DNA from: Edaphobacter acidisoli
GTDB lineage: Bacteria; Acidobacteriota; Terriglobia; Terriglobales; Acidobacteriaceae
Direction: 5' to 3'
NCBI RefSeq assembly: GCF_014642855.1
Contig: NZ_BMJB01000001.1
Location: forward strand, 1 to 64,000
Length of the DNA stretch: 64,000 bases
The stretch's first letter is position 1; the number at the start of each line of letters is the position of its first letter. The position numbers and the translations under genes are program-made. This document shows positions 54,510 to 62,889 of the stretch, piece after piece. A model generated the notes under the pieces. The model had not been told where the DNA came from and searched no databases. It saw only the letters and a list, made by a program, of their open reading frames with translations.

Positions 54510-55607
54510 TCATCGGCTGACTCCGTGGTTGTAGCTCCAGTAAACGAGCGCGAGCGTGACCAGCGCGATGAATACTTCGCCGAGGATGCCGACGATCAGT
54601 GGACGCCATCCCTGGCCTGTGAGGTCGCGCAGGTTCGTACGCAGGCCGACTCCGGCAAAGGCGGGAAGGAATGCCCAGTTGGCGAGATTGCCCAGGCTGG
54701 TCAGTTGGCCCTTCGTGAAGAAGCCTGCTGTGGCGAGAATAGAGATCGCCATGAAGCCGAGGATGAACTTCGGAAACTTCTGCCAGAGGAACAGGCCCTT
54801 GTGTTTCACGTCCGGCGCGAGACCGCGCGAAGACCAGTACACTGCGTAGCCCAGTACAACGAAGCCTATGAACGATGAGCGAGCCGTTTTGGCGAGGATG
54901 GCCCAGCGGCCTGCGTCTTGCCCGTAGAGCGCGCCGGTGACGAGCGACTCGGCGGTGTTGTCTACGGCGAGGCCTGCCCAGACGCCGTAGCCTTGCTGGC
55001 TCATGTGCAGCAGATGGCCGATGGCAGGGAACGTCAGGAGCGCGATTGCGCCAAGCGTCAGGATCGCGGCGATGGCGGTGGAGGTGTCTTCTTCCTCGGG
55101 GTCGATGGCGCCTTGTGCGGCCATGATGGCGGTGACACCGCAGATGCTGCTTCCGATGGCAAGCAGCGAAGTCAGCTTCGGCGGCAATTTGAAGATGCGG
55201 CCCAGCAGCGTCATCACGCTGAGAGAAAGAACAAGCTCGACGGCGACGAGCAGCAGCGAGAGTCCGCCGATGTGCAGTACATCCTGAAGAAGAAACTTTG
55301 CGCCAACCAGCACGATGCCGAGCTTCAACCAAAGCTCGTAGGTCGCAACACCGGAGCGGAATCGCTCGGAGACACCAAGGGTGTTGCTGATGCCGAGGCC
55401 CAGCAGAATGGCGATCAGCACGTGCTCGATGCGGGGAATGAACAGGTGCGGATAGCGGTTGTGCAGAAAAACGAGTGCGCCCTCAAGCAGCTTCGCGAGC
55501 AGGCCGATGCCAAACAGGAGCGCCACGCCCGGCAGCAGGGCAGCAAAACCCGGCGAAGGCGTGGTGTGTTGGACTTCGGTGGTGCTCAGTGTGGCTTGAG
55601 AGGACAT
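54510..55607 (-). CDS. YeiH/UPF0324 family putative sulfate exporter
   Basis: The 365-residue protein has 10 or more transmembrane helices and the family motifs GSSICGVTAIMAAQGA and GVWAGLAVDNTAESL near residues 155 and 210. The family is annotated as putative sulfate exporter and is usually induced in sulfur or stress contexts. A 41-residue membrane peptide gene lies 18 nt upstream. The upstream region holds a Cys-rich ORF and attenuator-like hairpins. Confidence 0.85.
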   Translation of the reverse strand: MSSQATLSTTEVQHTTPSPGFAALLPGVALLFGIGLLAKLLEGALVFLHNRYPHLFIPRIEHVLIAILLGLGISNTLGVSERFRSGVATYELWLKLGIVLVGAKFLLQDVLHIGGLSLLLVAVELVLSLSVMTLLGRIFKLPPKLTSLLAIGSSICGVTAIMAAQGAIDPEEEDTSTAIAAILTLGAIALLTFPAIGHLLHMSQQGYGVWAGLAVDNTAESLVTGALYGQDAGRWAILAKTARSSFIGFVVLGYAVYWSSRGLAPDVKHKGLFLWQKFPKFILGFMAISILATAGFFTKGQLTSLGNLANWAFLPAFAGVGLRTNLRDLTGQGWRPLIVGILGEVFIALVTLALVYWSYNHGVSR

Positions 55608-55625
55608 GCGCTCGGTAGATGTCGC

Positions 55626-55751
55626 TTAGAAGGGAATCGAGGGCAGGATGTTGAAGCGAACCAGCACCGCGAGCGCCAGCCCGAGACCAATGGCGATCAG
55701 GTCGATGCGGCTCGTAAGGCGGTTGGTAGCGTGTTGGATGGGAGTGGACAT
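55626..55751 (-). CDS. 41-residue single-helix membrane peptide
   Basis: The peptide starts MSTPIQHATNRLTSRIDL and continues with one transmembrane helix (about residues 17-36, IGLGLALAVLVRFN) and PSIPF. AAGGAGT lies 6 nt upstream of its ATG, so it is translated. It sits between the attenuator hairpin and the exporter gene. It may be a small accessory subunit of the exporter; this is inference from position. Confidence 0.7.
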   Translation of the reverse strand: MSTPIQHATNRLTSRIDLIAIGLGLALAVLVRFNILPSIPF

Positions 55752-55819
55752 GATGACTCCTTCGGGTACTTCCAATGTCTTGTCTGTGAATGTCTTGATT
55801 GTCTTGGGTCGCAAAGGAA

Positions 55820-55855
55820 AACCCACATATCGCGTCGATCGCTGATACGTGGGTT
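55820..55855 (-). terminator. Attenuator-like hairpin between Cys ORF and downstream genes
   Basis: On the minus strand AACCCACGTATC pairs with GATATGTGGGTT (12 bp, one G-U pair) with a 12-nt loop, followed by TTCCTTTGC. The run of T/C is modest but suits a terminator. It comes 44 nt after the Cys-rich ORF stop, so leader translation could control its folding. Confidence 0.65.
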
Positions 55856-55899
55856 CCGAAATTCTCTAAGCGCTTAGGGTCGAATCAGGTTCGAGTGGC

Positions 55900-55989
55900 T
55901 TAGGTGCGGGAGGCTCCAACGCAGCAGCAACAACAGTCGCCCATACAACAAAGGCAACAGCTACAGGCCGCGATGTGCATCAATCCCAT
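55900..55989 (-). CDS. Cysteine-rich leader peptide
   Basis: The 29-residue ORF contains ten cysteines: MGLMHIAACSCCLCCMGD, then five consecutive Cys and VGASRT. The codons are TGT and TGC. It starts 7 nt after a -10 hexamer with no Shine-Dalgarno, as expected for leaderless mRNA; an internal ATG at 55980 gives MHIAACSCC. A terminator-like hairpin follows, then a membrane peptide and the YeiH sulfate exporter. Cys-rich uORFs upstream of sulfur genes are known attenuators in actinobacteria. I infer a similar Cys-sensing role here. Confidence 0.7.
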   Translation of the reverse strand: MGLMHIAACSCCLCCMGDCCCCCVGASRT

Positions 55990-55996
55990 TGAGTTA

Positions 55997-56025
55997 AACC
56001 TAATGGATTTGAGTGTTTGAGTCAA
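55997..56025 (-). promoter_or_regulatory. Promoter of the Cys-rich leader, leaderless
   Basis: On the minus strand TTGACT (56025-56020) and TAGGTT (56002-55997) are spaced by 17 nt, and the ATG follows 7 nt after the -10. CCTTGACTC recurs at 56192-56200 in the second promoter-like pair upstream. Confidence 0.6.
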
Positions 56026-56060
56026 GGCGAGGATTCAGAAAGTGGGCCGTTAAAGAGGAA

Positions 56061-56198
56061 ACCCACGCAGCGCGGTGGGGGCTGTTGCGTGGGTATTCCG
56101 GTAATGCAACGAAGTGGGTGGACTTCGTTATGACTGACTCAACCCGAAGGGAGTCTTGCCACTCGTTTAAAGTAACGATAAAAGCAGCCTGGAGTCAA
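56061..56198 (-). promoter_or_regulatory. Second promoter plus structured RNA and terminator-like hairpin
   Basis: A promoter-like TTGACT-N18-TACTTT lies at 56198-56169. The following RNA can form GACUC-CC-UUCG-GG-UU-GAGUC, then a perfect 8-bp AACGAAGU/ACUUCGUU hairpin, then ACCCACGCA/TGCGTGGGT (9 bp, 56094-56061) followed by TTCCTCTTT. ACCCAC recurs in the second hairpin's loop region, in this terminator stem and in the one at 55855, so arms could swap. I could not match a known riboswitch. The PEPCK gene ends at 56259, so this could partly be its 3' region. Confidence 0.45.
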
Positions 56199-56258
56199 GG
56201 AGCTTTTGCCGGAAAATGAAGTCTTCCATGCGGTTATCCCATTGTAGAAATTGGCCGG

Positions 56259-58082
56259 TTAAAGGCGACAGATGAGCAGTTCGCGCTCATAGACCATCTC
56301 TGGTGGCAGGTGATCGTGGACGAGCAGGAACAGTTCCTCGTGATCCATGACCTCGTGCCGCCACTGTGCACGGTCTACGCGCTGAAGCTCGTCGAATGTC
56401 TCGCGTGGAAAGTCTAGACCCTTCCAGTTGATGTCCTCGTAGTGTGGCACCCAGCCAATGGGCGATTCTTTTCCGATGGCGCGGCCGCGTACGCGGTCGA
56501 CGATCCACTTGAGCACGCGCATGTTTTCGCTGAAGCCTGGCCACAAGAAATTGCCGTCGGAATCTTTGCGGAACCAGTTGACGTGAAAGATGCGCGGTGT
56601 GGCGGAGAGATTACGCTGCATTCTTAGCCAGTGCCGGAAGTAGTCGCCCATGTGGTAGCCGCAGAAGGGCAGCATCGCCATGGGGTCGCGGCGGACTTTG
56701 CCTTGCGCGCCTGCCGCGGCTGCTGTCGTCTCCGAGCCCATCGTCGCTCCTGCGTAGACGCCGCCTGACCAGTTGAACGCCTGGTAGACCAGAGGCATCG
56801 TGTTGGCGCGGCGTCCGCCGAAGATGATCGCGGAGATGGGCACACCGTCGGGATTCTCCCAGTCAGGGTCGATGGTGGGGCATTGGCTGGCTGGCGCGGT
56901 GAAGCGTCCGTTGGGATGCGCGGCGGGTTTGCCGGTTTTTTTGCCGATAGCCGGCGTCCACTTTTCGCCACGCCAGTCGATGCATTCGGCGGGAGGTTCG
57001 TCGGTCATGCCCTCCCACCAGACGCCGCCTTCGGGAGTGAGCGCGACGTTGGTGAAGATTGTGTTGCGCGACAGCGTGGCCATCGCGTTGGGATTGGTCT
57101 TCGCGCTGGTGCCTGGTGCGACTCCGAAGAAGCCGTACTCGGGATTGATTGCGCGGAGCTGGCCGTTCGCATCGGGCTTGATCCATGCGATGTCGTCGCC
57201 GACGGTCCAGACCTTCCAGCCTTCGAAGCCTTTCGGCGGAATCATCATGGCGAAGTTGGTCTTGCCGCAGGCGGATGGAAACGCCGCGGCGACATACGTC
57301 TTCTCATGCGTGGGCGACTCGACGCCGAGGATGAGCATGTGCTCGGCCATCCAGCCTTCGTCACGTGCGATGTTCGACGCGATGCGCAGGGCGAAGCACT
57401 TCTTGCCCAACAGCGCGTTGCCGCCGTAGCCGGAGCCGTAGCTCCAGATCTCGCGCGTCTCGGGGAAGTGGACGATGTACTTGGTCTCGTTGCACGGCCA
57501 GGCGACGTCCTTCTCGCCTGGTTCGAGCGGCGCGCCGACCGAATGCATACACGGCACAACGCGCTTTTCGTCCTTGTCGATCTCGGCGAAGACAGGCAGG
57601 CCGATGCGGGCCATGATGCGCATGTTCACTACGGCGTAGGCGGAGTCGGTGAGCTGCACGCCGATGCGCGACATGGGCGAGCCGGTCGGACCCATCGAGT
57701 ACGGCAGCACATACATCGTGCGGCCGCGCATGGAGCCGCGGAAGAGCTGCTTCAACCGGCGACGCATCACGTAAGGGTCTTCCCAGTTGTTCGTTGGTCC
57801 GGCGTTGTCCTTCGAGAGCGAGCAGATGAACGTGCGGTCTTCGACGCGCGCTACGTCGTTGGGGCTGGAGCGCGCGAGGAAGCAGCCGGGCCAGAGCTTT
57901 TGATTGAGCTTTGTGAATGTGCCTGCCTTGACGAGCTGGTCGCAGAGGAAGTCGTACTCGGCCTGCGAACCATCGACCCAGTGGATGTGTTTGGGCTGGG
58001 TCAGCTCGGCCATCTTTTCGACCCAGCGGATGAGGTGTTTGTTCGTCGTGGGCGGGGCGATGGTGTGGGTCGCGTTCTTCAT
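56259..58082 (-). CDS. pckG: Phosphoenolpyruvate carboxykinase (GTP)
   Basis: GTP-dependent PEPCK makes phosphoenolpyruvate from oxaloacetate in gluconeogenesis. The 607-residue protein (start at 58082) has the normal length and FPSACGKTN, the family's P-loop with the active Cys, plus [22 protein letters not shown] and GWMAEHMLI. With pyruvate kinase at 33453 it forms the PEP-pyruvate node. The upstream gene at 58211 is divergent. Confidence 0.96.
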   Translation of the reverse strand: MKNATHTIAPPTTNKHLIRWVEKMAELTQPKHIHWVDGSQAEYDFLCDQLVKAGTFTKLNQKLWPGCFLARSSPNDVARVEDRTFICSLSKDNAGPTNNWEDPYVMRRRLKQLFRGSMRGRTMYVLPYSMGPTGSPMSRIGVQLTDSAYAVVNMRIMARIGLPVFAEIDKDEKRVVPCMHSVGAPLEPGEKDVAWPCNETKYIVHFPETREIWSYGSGYGGNALLGKKCFALRIASNIARDEGWMAEHMLILGVESPTHEKTYVAAAFPSACGKTNFAMMIPPKGFEGWKVWTVGDDIAWIKPDANGQLRAINPEYGFFGVAPGTSAKTNPNAMATLSRNTIFTNVALTPEGGVWWEGMTDEPPAECIDWRGEKWTPAIGKKTGKPAAHPNGRFTAPASQCPTIDPDWENPDGVPISAIIFGGRRANTMPLVYQAFNWSGGVYAGATMGSETTAAAAGAQGKVRRDPMAMLPFCGYHMGDYFRHWLRMQRNLSATPRIFHVNWFRKDSDGNFLWPGFSENMRVLKWIVDRVRGRAIGKESPIGWVPHYEDINWKGLDFPRETFDELQRVDRAQWRHEVMDHEELFLLVHDHLPPEMVYERELLICRL

Positions 58083-58210
58083 AGGCACTTTTTGTTGGAT
58101 GCCATAGTTCGCCAGCCGCGATAGAGGTGTCAATCGTCTGTGCGTTTACCGTTCGAGTGCTGGCTCGGCATTTCTGTTCCTCATTTAGACTTCGTTCGGG
58201 GGGAAAATTC

Positions 58211-59701
58211 ATGGCGATTGGTTGGACCAGGTTGACGGTTGCGGTGTGTGTGCTGGTGGGCACGATGGCGATGGCGCAGGGCGATCCTCCGCGCGCGTTC
58301 GATGCGGCAACGGCTTCGGTGCGCAAGCCGGGGACGGTTGTCCGGATCGACCTGATTGGCGACTCGACCCAGACCGATAATGCTGGATACGGTCGAGGGT
58401 TCTGCGCGAACCTGACTGCTGCGGTGGACTGCGTGAACATGGCCAAAGGCGGCGCGAGCACGAAGACTTATCGTGCCGATGGCCTGTGGCAGCGCGCGCT
58501 TGAGACGAAGCCTGATTACATGCTGATCCAGTTCGGCCACAACGATGAGCCGTCGAACCCTCCGCTGCCTCGACAGACGACGATGACGGAGTACGAGGCG
58601 AACCTGCGGCGCTTTGTCGATGAGGCGCGCGCGGCGGGCATCAAGCCGGTATTGGTCACTCCACTTACGCGGCGCTACTTCGGCGCGGATGGCAGGATTC
58701 ACTCCGACCTCGCGGCGCATTCGGAGACCATGCGGCGTGTTGCGGCTGAGATGCATGTTCCACTCGTCGATCTTCAGGCGGATAGCATCGCGTATCTCGA
58801 CAGGATCGGGTCGAAGGAGGCGGACACGCTTGCGATTACCAAGAAGGACAGCGAAGGCAAGACCATCTTCGACAAGACGCACCTGAACTGGAAGGGGTCG
58901 TATGTCTTCGGGCGGATTGTGGCGGTCGATCTGGGCAAGGCTGTTCCTGCGCTTGAGAAATATGTGCAGCCCGAGGCGGCGAAACTTCCTCCTGCGGGTG
59001 AGAAGGCGATGGCGATTATCAACGGTGGTCCGGTGAAGATCGTGTTGGTGGGCGACTCGACGGTGAACGCAGAAGGCGGTTGGGGCAAAGGCTTCTGCGC
59101 GGATGTGACTCCGAATGTGACGTGCATCAACGAGGCGCTGAACGGACGCAGTTCGAAGAGCTTCATCGACGAAGGCGCGTGGGCAAAGGCGCTTGCGGAC
59201 AAGGGCGATTATTACCTGATTCAGTTTGGCCACAACGACCAGAAGCCGGATGCGAAGCGTCATACCGATCCGGGCACGACGTATGATGCGAACCTGCGGC
59301 GCTACATTGCGGATGTGCAGGCGATTGGCGGAGTTCCGGTGCTGGTCACGTCGCTTTCGCGGCGGAACTACAAAGACGGCAAGCTGGTGCTCGATCTGAC
59401 TGCTTATGCCGATGCGACGAAGCACGTTGGCGAAGAAGAGAATGTTGCCGTCATCGATTTGAACGCGATGTCGGTGAAGCTGCTGGAGGGTATGACGCAG
59501 GAGCAGGCCGACCAGTTCGATGCGTCGGGCCATCCGGATGCGCGCGCAGAAAATAGCGGGCATATGAAGATCGACCGCACACATTTGAATGCCCACGGGC
59601 AGGAGGTCTTTGGCCGCATGGTTGCCGATACTCTTGCGCGCGAGCAGGTGGAGCTTGGGCCGGACATCGAAGGTGTTCCGGCTGCCGCGAGTGCGAAGTG
59701 A
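58211..59701 (+). CDS. Secreted tandem SGNH esterase, rhamnogalacturonan acetylesterase-like
   Basis: The 496-residue protein has a signal peptide ending at AMAQG, then two SGNH hydrolase domains. Domain 1 (about 35-260) has IGDSTQ, GHNDEP and DKTHLNWKG. Domain 2 (about 275-485) has VGDSTV, GHNDQKPD and DRTHLNAHG. Both retain the Ser, Asn and Asp-His residues. These enzymes remove acetyl groups from pectin. The start at 58211 follows GGGGG by 7 nt. It diverges from pckG. Confidence 0.88.
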   Translation: MAIGWTRLTVAVCVLVGTMAMAQGDPPRAFDAATASVRKPGTVVRIDLIGDSTQTDNAGYGRGFCANLTAAVDCVNMAKGGASTKTYRADGLWQRALETKPDYMLIQFGHNDEPSNPPLPRQTTMTEYEANLRRFVDEARAAGIKPVLVTPLTRRYFGADGRIHSDLAAHSETMRRVAAEMHVPLVDLQADSIAYLDRIGSKEADTLAITKKDSEGKTIFDKTHLNWKGSYVFGRIVAVDLGKAVPALEKYVQPEAAKLPPAGEKAMAIINGGPVKIVLVGDSTVNAEGGWGKGFCADVTPNVTCINEALNGRSSKSFIDEGAWAKALADKGDYYLIQFGHNDQKPDAKRHTDPGTTYDANLRRYIADVQAIGGVPVLVTSLSRRNYKDGKLVLDLTAYADATKHVGEEENVAVIDLNAMSVKLLEGMTQEQADQFDASGHPDARAENSGHMKIDRTHLNAHGQEVFGRMVADTLAREQVELGPDIEGVPAAASAK

Positions 59702-59720
59702 TGAGACTGCGAGAGGCCTA

Positions 59721-59850
59721 ACACTGATTTACACCGATCTTAAAACACAGGGTGACCGCGGATGTGCGTGGACAGACACGGATTCTTTCCTCATCCGCGC
59801 AATTCCGTGGAATCCGTGGTCAAGTCGTTCTATCGATGCAATCGGTGTTA
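59721..59850. repeat. MITE-like nested inverted repeat
   Basis: Outer arms ACACCGAT (59731-59738) and ATCGGTGT (59841-59848) flank inner arms CACGGATTC (59777-59785) and GAATCCGTG (59810-59818). The wording (CCGTGGAATCCGTGG) is of a kind I have seen dispersed in other bacterial genomes. No gene is encoded. Confidence 0.5.
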
Positions 59851-59866
59851 TGTCTCTCGTGCGGTT

Positions 59867-60379
59867 TTATTTCGGGGACCACTGCTCGTCCGCTGATGGG
59901 CCGTAGAGCGCGGGGACGGGGATGTTGTTGAGGCGGAGGTAGACGCCTAGCTGCGAGGTGTGGTGGACGAGGTGGTTGAAGAACATCTGCCGGAAGGCGA
60001 ACAGGCGTGGGCCCTTGGAGATGACCTGCTCGCCCCAGGTGAACGGCCACGACTTCTCGAGATGTTCGTCACTGGCTCCAGCGAGTGCGGCGCGGCAGCG
60101 GGCGGATGATTCGTCCAGCGCCTTGAGTGCTGCGCCGCGTGTGGTGAAGTCGAGCGACATGTGAGGGCGCTTGGGAGCGGCGAGGTCCATGCCTTCGTCT
60201 TCGATGATGTAGTAGCCGAACTGTGGCAGCGTGGCGCAGTGCATGGCGAGTTTGCCCAGCTCCATGGATTTCTCGTGACACTTCCAGTCGTTCTTGCCTT
60301 CGGGGACGCGCTCGAGGGTGCGGCGCGTGTGGTCAATTTCGATGTCGTAGTCCTGCAGAAGAAGTTCGGCGATTGTCAT
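59867..60379 (-). CDS. DinB-superfamily protein
   Basis: The 170-residue protein has the DinB four-helix fold: LLQDYDIEIDHTRRTLERVPEG at the start, MHCATLPQFG and FFNHLVHHTSQLGVYLRL. The two His-containing stretches probably bind a divalent metal, as in thiol-transfer or metal hydrolase DinB proteins. The substrate is unknown. It is co-oriented with fabI but separated by the fabI terminator. Confidence 0.85.
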   Translation of the reverse strand: MTIAELLLQDYDIEIDHTRRTLERVPEGKNDWKCHEKSMELGKLAMHCATLPQFGYYIIEDEGMDLAAPKRPHMSLDFTTRGAALKALDESSARCRAALAGASDEHLEKSWPFTWGEQVISKGPRLFAFRQMFFNHLVHHTSQLGVYLRLNNIPVPALYGPSADEQWSPK

Positions 60380-60448
60380 AGCGATTCCTTTCAGTTGTCA
60401 GGGTTCTTCGTCTCTGATGCTGCTTTTGCGGTTCGCGATGAAGAATAA

Positions 60449-60486
60449 ACAAGCCATGCTGACACCGTACTGTCAGCATGGCTTGT
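60449..60486 (-). terminator. fabI terminator
   Basis: A perfect 16-bp stem (ACAAGCCATGCTGACA, 60449-60464, with 60471-60486) around a 6-nt loop is followed on the minus strand by TTTATTCTTC. It lies just after the fabI stop. Confidence 0.88.
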
Positions 60487-60502
60487 CTGGTTGAATTGAA
60501 AG

Positions 60503-61264
60503 TTACAGCCCGGTGATGTTGTAGCCGCAGTCCACGTAGGTGGTTTCGCCGGTGATACCGCTGGCGAGGTCGCTTGAGAGGAAGAGCGCGGTGTTGCCGA
60601 CTTCGAGCTGGTCCACATTGCGGTGAAGTGGGGCGCGCTGTTCGACGGCGGTGAGGATGGTGGTGAAGTCGCTGATGCCGCGTGCGGCGAGCGTCTTGAT
60701 GGGGCCGGCGGAGATGGCGTTGACGCGGATCTTCTGCGCGCCGAGGTCGGCGGCGAGGTAGCGGACGGCGGCTTCGAGCGCGGCCTTGGCGACGCCCATG
60801 ATGTTGTAGTTGGGGAAGACCTTGAGCGAGCCGTAGTAGGTCAGGGTGAGGATGCTGCCTCCGTCGGTCATCAGCGGGGCCGCTGCGCGCGCGAGGGCGA
60901 TCAGCGAGTAGGCGCTGATGTCGTGGGCGATGCGGAAGTCATCGCGGGTGGTGTTGAGGACGGAGTTCTTGATGTTGGGGGCGAAGCCGATGGAGTGGAC
61001 GAGGATGTCGAGTTTGCCATAGGCGGACTTCAGCTCACCGAAGACCTGGTCGATGTCGGCGTCGGAGGAGACATCGCAGCGGAAGGTGCGGGCTCCGGGC
61101 AGCTCGGCGGCGAGCTCGTCGGCGTCGCGCTGGAGACGCTCGTTCTGGTAGCAGATGGCGAGCGTGGCGCCGGCTTCGGAGAGCTTCTGGGCGATGCCCC
61201 AGGCGATGCTGCGTTTGTTGGCGAGTCCGAAGACGACGGCGACTTTGCCTTTGAGGTCGATCAT
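60503..61264 (-). CDS. fabI: Enoyl-[acyl-carrier-protein] reductase (FabI-type)
   Basis: FabI makes the last reduction of each fatty-acid elongation cycle with NADH. The 253-residue protein has the short-chain dehydrogenase fold (FGLANKRSIAWGIAQKLSEAGA, HSIGFAP) and the FabI active site, LTYYGSLKVFPNYNIMGVAKAALE, with Tyr and Lys placed as in triclosan-sensitive FabI. No other fatty-acid gene is adjacent. Confidence 0.95.
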   Translation of the reverse strand: MIDLKGKVAVVFGLANKRSIAWGIAQKLSEAGATLAICYQNERLQRDADELAAELPGARTFRCDVSSDADIDQVFGELKSAYGKLDILVHSIGFAPNIKNSVLNTTRDDFRIAHDISAYSLIALARAAAPLMTDGGSILTLTYYGSLKVFPNYNIMGVAKAALEAAVRYLAADLGAQKIRVNAISAGPIKTLAARGISDFTTILTAVEQRAPLHRNVDQLEVGNTALFLSSDLASGITGETTYVDCGYNITGL

Positions 61265-61328
61265 GGTCTGGTGTGTGCTCCTGTTCGGGTTTCCGTTGGT
61301 AAGGATAGCAAGTTAGCGAGTCAGCAGG

Positions 61329-61706
61329 TTAGCTGGTCAGCCAGTCGTACTGGGCTTCGGTGAGCGGGACTACGGAGAGGCGGAACTGGCGGAAGAGGAG
61401 CGAGTCTTTGAAGACGGCTGCCTTGCGGATCTCGTCGAGCGGCTTCTCGTGCTTGAGGCGCTTGACCGGCTTGATGCGGACGTTCGGGTTCTTCGGGTCG
61501 GTCGCATCGACCGAGACGACCTTGGCGGTGCCGATGGCGGCCTTGCCGATGTTCGAGTGGTAGATGACGAGCTTTTCGCCGGGCTTCATGTTGCGGAGGT
61601 AGAGCAGGGCCTGGTTGTTGGAGATGCCGTCCCAGGTGGTCTCGCCGTCGCGCACGAGGTCGTCGTAGGAGTACTTGTTCGGTTCGGTCTTGAGGAGAAA
61701 GGGCAT
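61329..61706 (-). CDS. EVE-domain protein
   Basis: The 125-residue protein is a complete EVE (thymocyte nuclear protein 1-like) domain: LLKTEPNKYSYDDL, WDGISNNQALLYLRNMKPGEKLVIYHSN and the LSVVPLTEAQYDWL end. EVE domains are PUA-like and read modified bases in DNA or RNA. An upstream bipartite element (61828-61916) supplies a TATAAT about 125 nt before the start, leaving a fairly long leader. AGGAG is 7 nt before the ATG. Confidence 0.88.
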   Translation of the reverse strand: MPFLLKTEPNKYSYDDLVRDGETTWDGISNNQALLYLRNMKPGEKLVIYHSNIGKAAIGTAKVVSVDATDPKNPNVRIKPVKRLKHEKPLDEIRKAAVFKDSLLFRQFRLSVVPLTEAQYDWLTS

Positions 61707-61827
61707 CGCGGCTCCTGTGGTTTGAAGTACCCCCTACCCGTACCCAAGTACCAAAGTATTCAAAACAGGTGGTTTAGGAGGAGAGACTTTGCCCTGCCGC
61801 CGGCGATGCCGCCATAGGAGGGCCTAC

Positions 61828-61916
61828 TTCTATTATAGGATGCCGAGAAAACTAAACCGCCACGAAGATGTGCTTTTATATGTGCTATTTAGGGGAGCAT
61901 GGGGCTTGACAGGCGT
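61828..61916 (-). promoter_or_regulatory. Bipartite promoter-like element, copy 2 (EVE gene)
   Basis: On the minus strand CGCCTGTCAAG is followed 42 nt later by TGGCGGTTTAGTTTTC, then TATAAT (61837-61832) and AGAAG. It matches copy 1 at 105-215 in both blocks. The EVE coding start is about 125 nt downstream. Confidence 0.55.
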
Positions 61917-61938
61917 TTTCGTCGGGCCGGAGGCGGAC

Positions 61939-62868
61939 TCATTTCATCAGCCAGGTCAGATAGCCGGGCAGCGAGTGAAGCTGGTCGACATGGTCGGGCG
62001 CGGAGTTTCCGGCAAAGCCGACGACGAGCAGGCCGCCGCTCTTGACTTCGCTGAGCATCTGGGTCTTCATGGGGCCCCAGCGAACGACAGGGTGAGGCTT
62101 GAGGCTCCACTCGTGCAGAAGATAATCGGCGGTCTCGGTGGTGCTGGCGAAGGTGCCGGGAAATATCTCTGAGTGCGTGATGATGAAACGCTTTTTATTG
62201 GCCATGGCATCGCGCCCGAAGCGCAGCCAGACGTCGAGGTTGCCGGTTTCGATCTGGGATTCGAGCGGACCGGGTTTGCCGTTGACGTATCCGGTGTGCA
62301 CGCCGTCGATGCAGAGCACACGGTGTATGCGGTCGTAGGAGGCCGGGTCGTTGAGAATCTGCCGCAGCGCGCCGCAACCGGCGCTCCAGCCGCCGAGATC
62401 GATCTCGCTGAAGGTGATGCCGCTTTTGGCTTCTGCTTCGGTAATGAGCGTGGAAAATCGGCCTGGGTCGGTAAAGAGCTTGGTATAACTTCCGGAGCCC
62501 GCACCAGCCTGAACGGTGACGACAGCCATATTGTGCTGGCGGGAGATAGCGAGTTGAGGCAGCCAATCGCCGCCATGGAAGAAGAAGAGCAGCCGGACGC
62601 CGTGTTTCTGCGTGACCCTTTGCGGAACGAAGAGAGTGCCGAGCTCCAGAGGAAGCCGCTGGCCTGCAGGCGTGGTCTTCGTCAGTCGCGGATGCTCGCG
62701 CGTGTGTTCAACCATGGGCGAAGGGTTTTGAGGGGACTGCGCAGCGAGGGTAGCGGTGAGGAAGAGAAGAAGGGAGAAGACGAGCGCTCGCCTGGGAGTG
62801 GTGCATCTCCACCTGTCGCATAGAGCTGCGATGGATGGGACACCCGAGCGGCTGAGATATTTTTTCAT
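61939..62868 (-). CDS. Secreted alpha/beta-hydrolase-like protein
   Basis: The 309-residue protein has a signal-like segment (about residues 28-44, ALVFSLLLFLTATLAAQS) and an alpha/beta hydrolase-like domain with VRLLFFFHGGDW (oxyanion-type HGG) and IDLGGWSAGCGALR (nucleophile GxSxG). The ATG at 62868 lies 7 nt after TATAAT with no Shine-Dalgarno, so the transcript is probably leaderless. It is 21 nt from murI. The substrate is unknown. Confidence 0.7.
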   Translation of the reverse strand: MKKYLSRSGVPSIAALCDRWRCTTPRRALVFSLLLFLTATLAAQSPQNPSPMVEHTREHPRLTKTTPAGQRLPLELGTLFVPQRVTQKHGVRLLFFFHGGDWLPQLAISRQHNMAVVTVQAGAGSGSYTKLFTDPGRFSTLITEAEAKSGITFSEIDLGGWSAGCGALRQILNDPASYDRIHRVLCIDGVHTGYVNGKPGPLESQIETGNLDVWLRFGRDAMANKKRFIITHSEIFPGTFASTTETADYLLHEWSLKPHPVVRWGPMKTQMLSEVKSGGLLVVGFAGNSAPDHVDQLHSLPGYLTWLMK

Positions 62869-62889
62869 GACCAGAATTATAGGGAGCGA

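Noticed and set aside
54448..55332. Frame of about 295 codons antisense-like to or overlapping the YeiH gene
   Set aside because: It shares its strand with yeiH but is out of frame and Arg/His-rich. Only its last 15 codons, after the yeiH stop, were kept as a possible leader ORF.
55878..55900. TTCGAATCAGG-like T-loop wording near the Cys leader
   Set aside because: No acceptor stem, anticodon arm or CCA could be placed around it, so it is not a tRNA.
56061..56198. SAM, cobalamin, fluoride or THF riboswitch
   Set aside because: The stems do not match any consensus that I could recall. The region is listed only as a structured leader.
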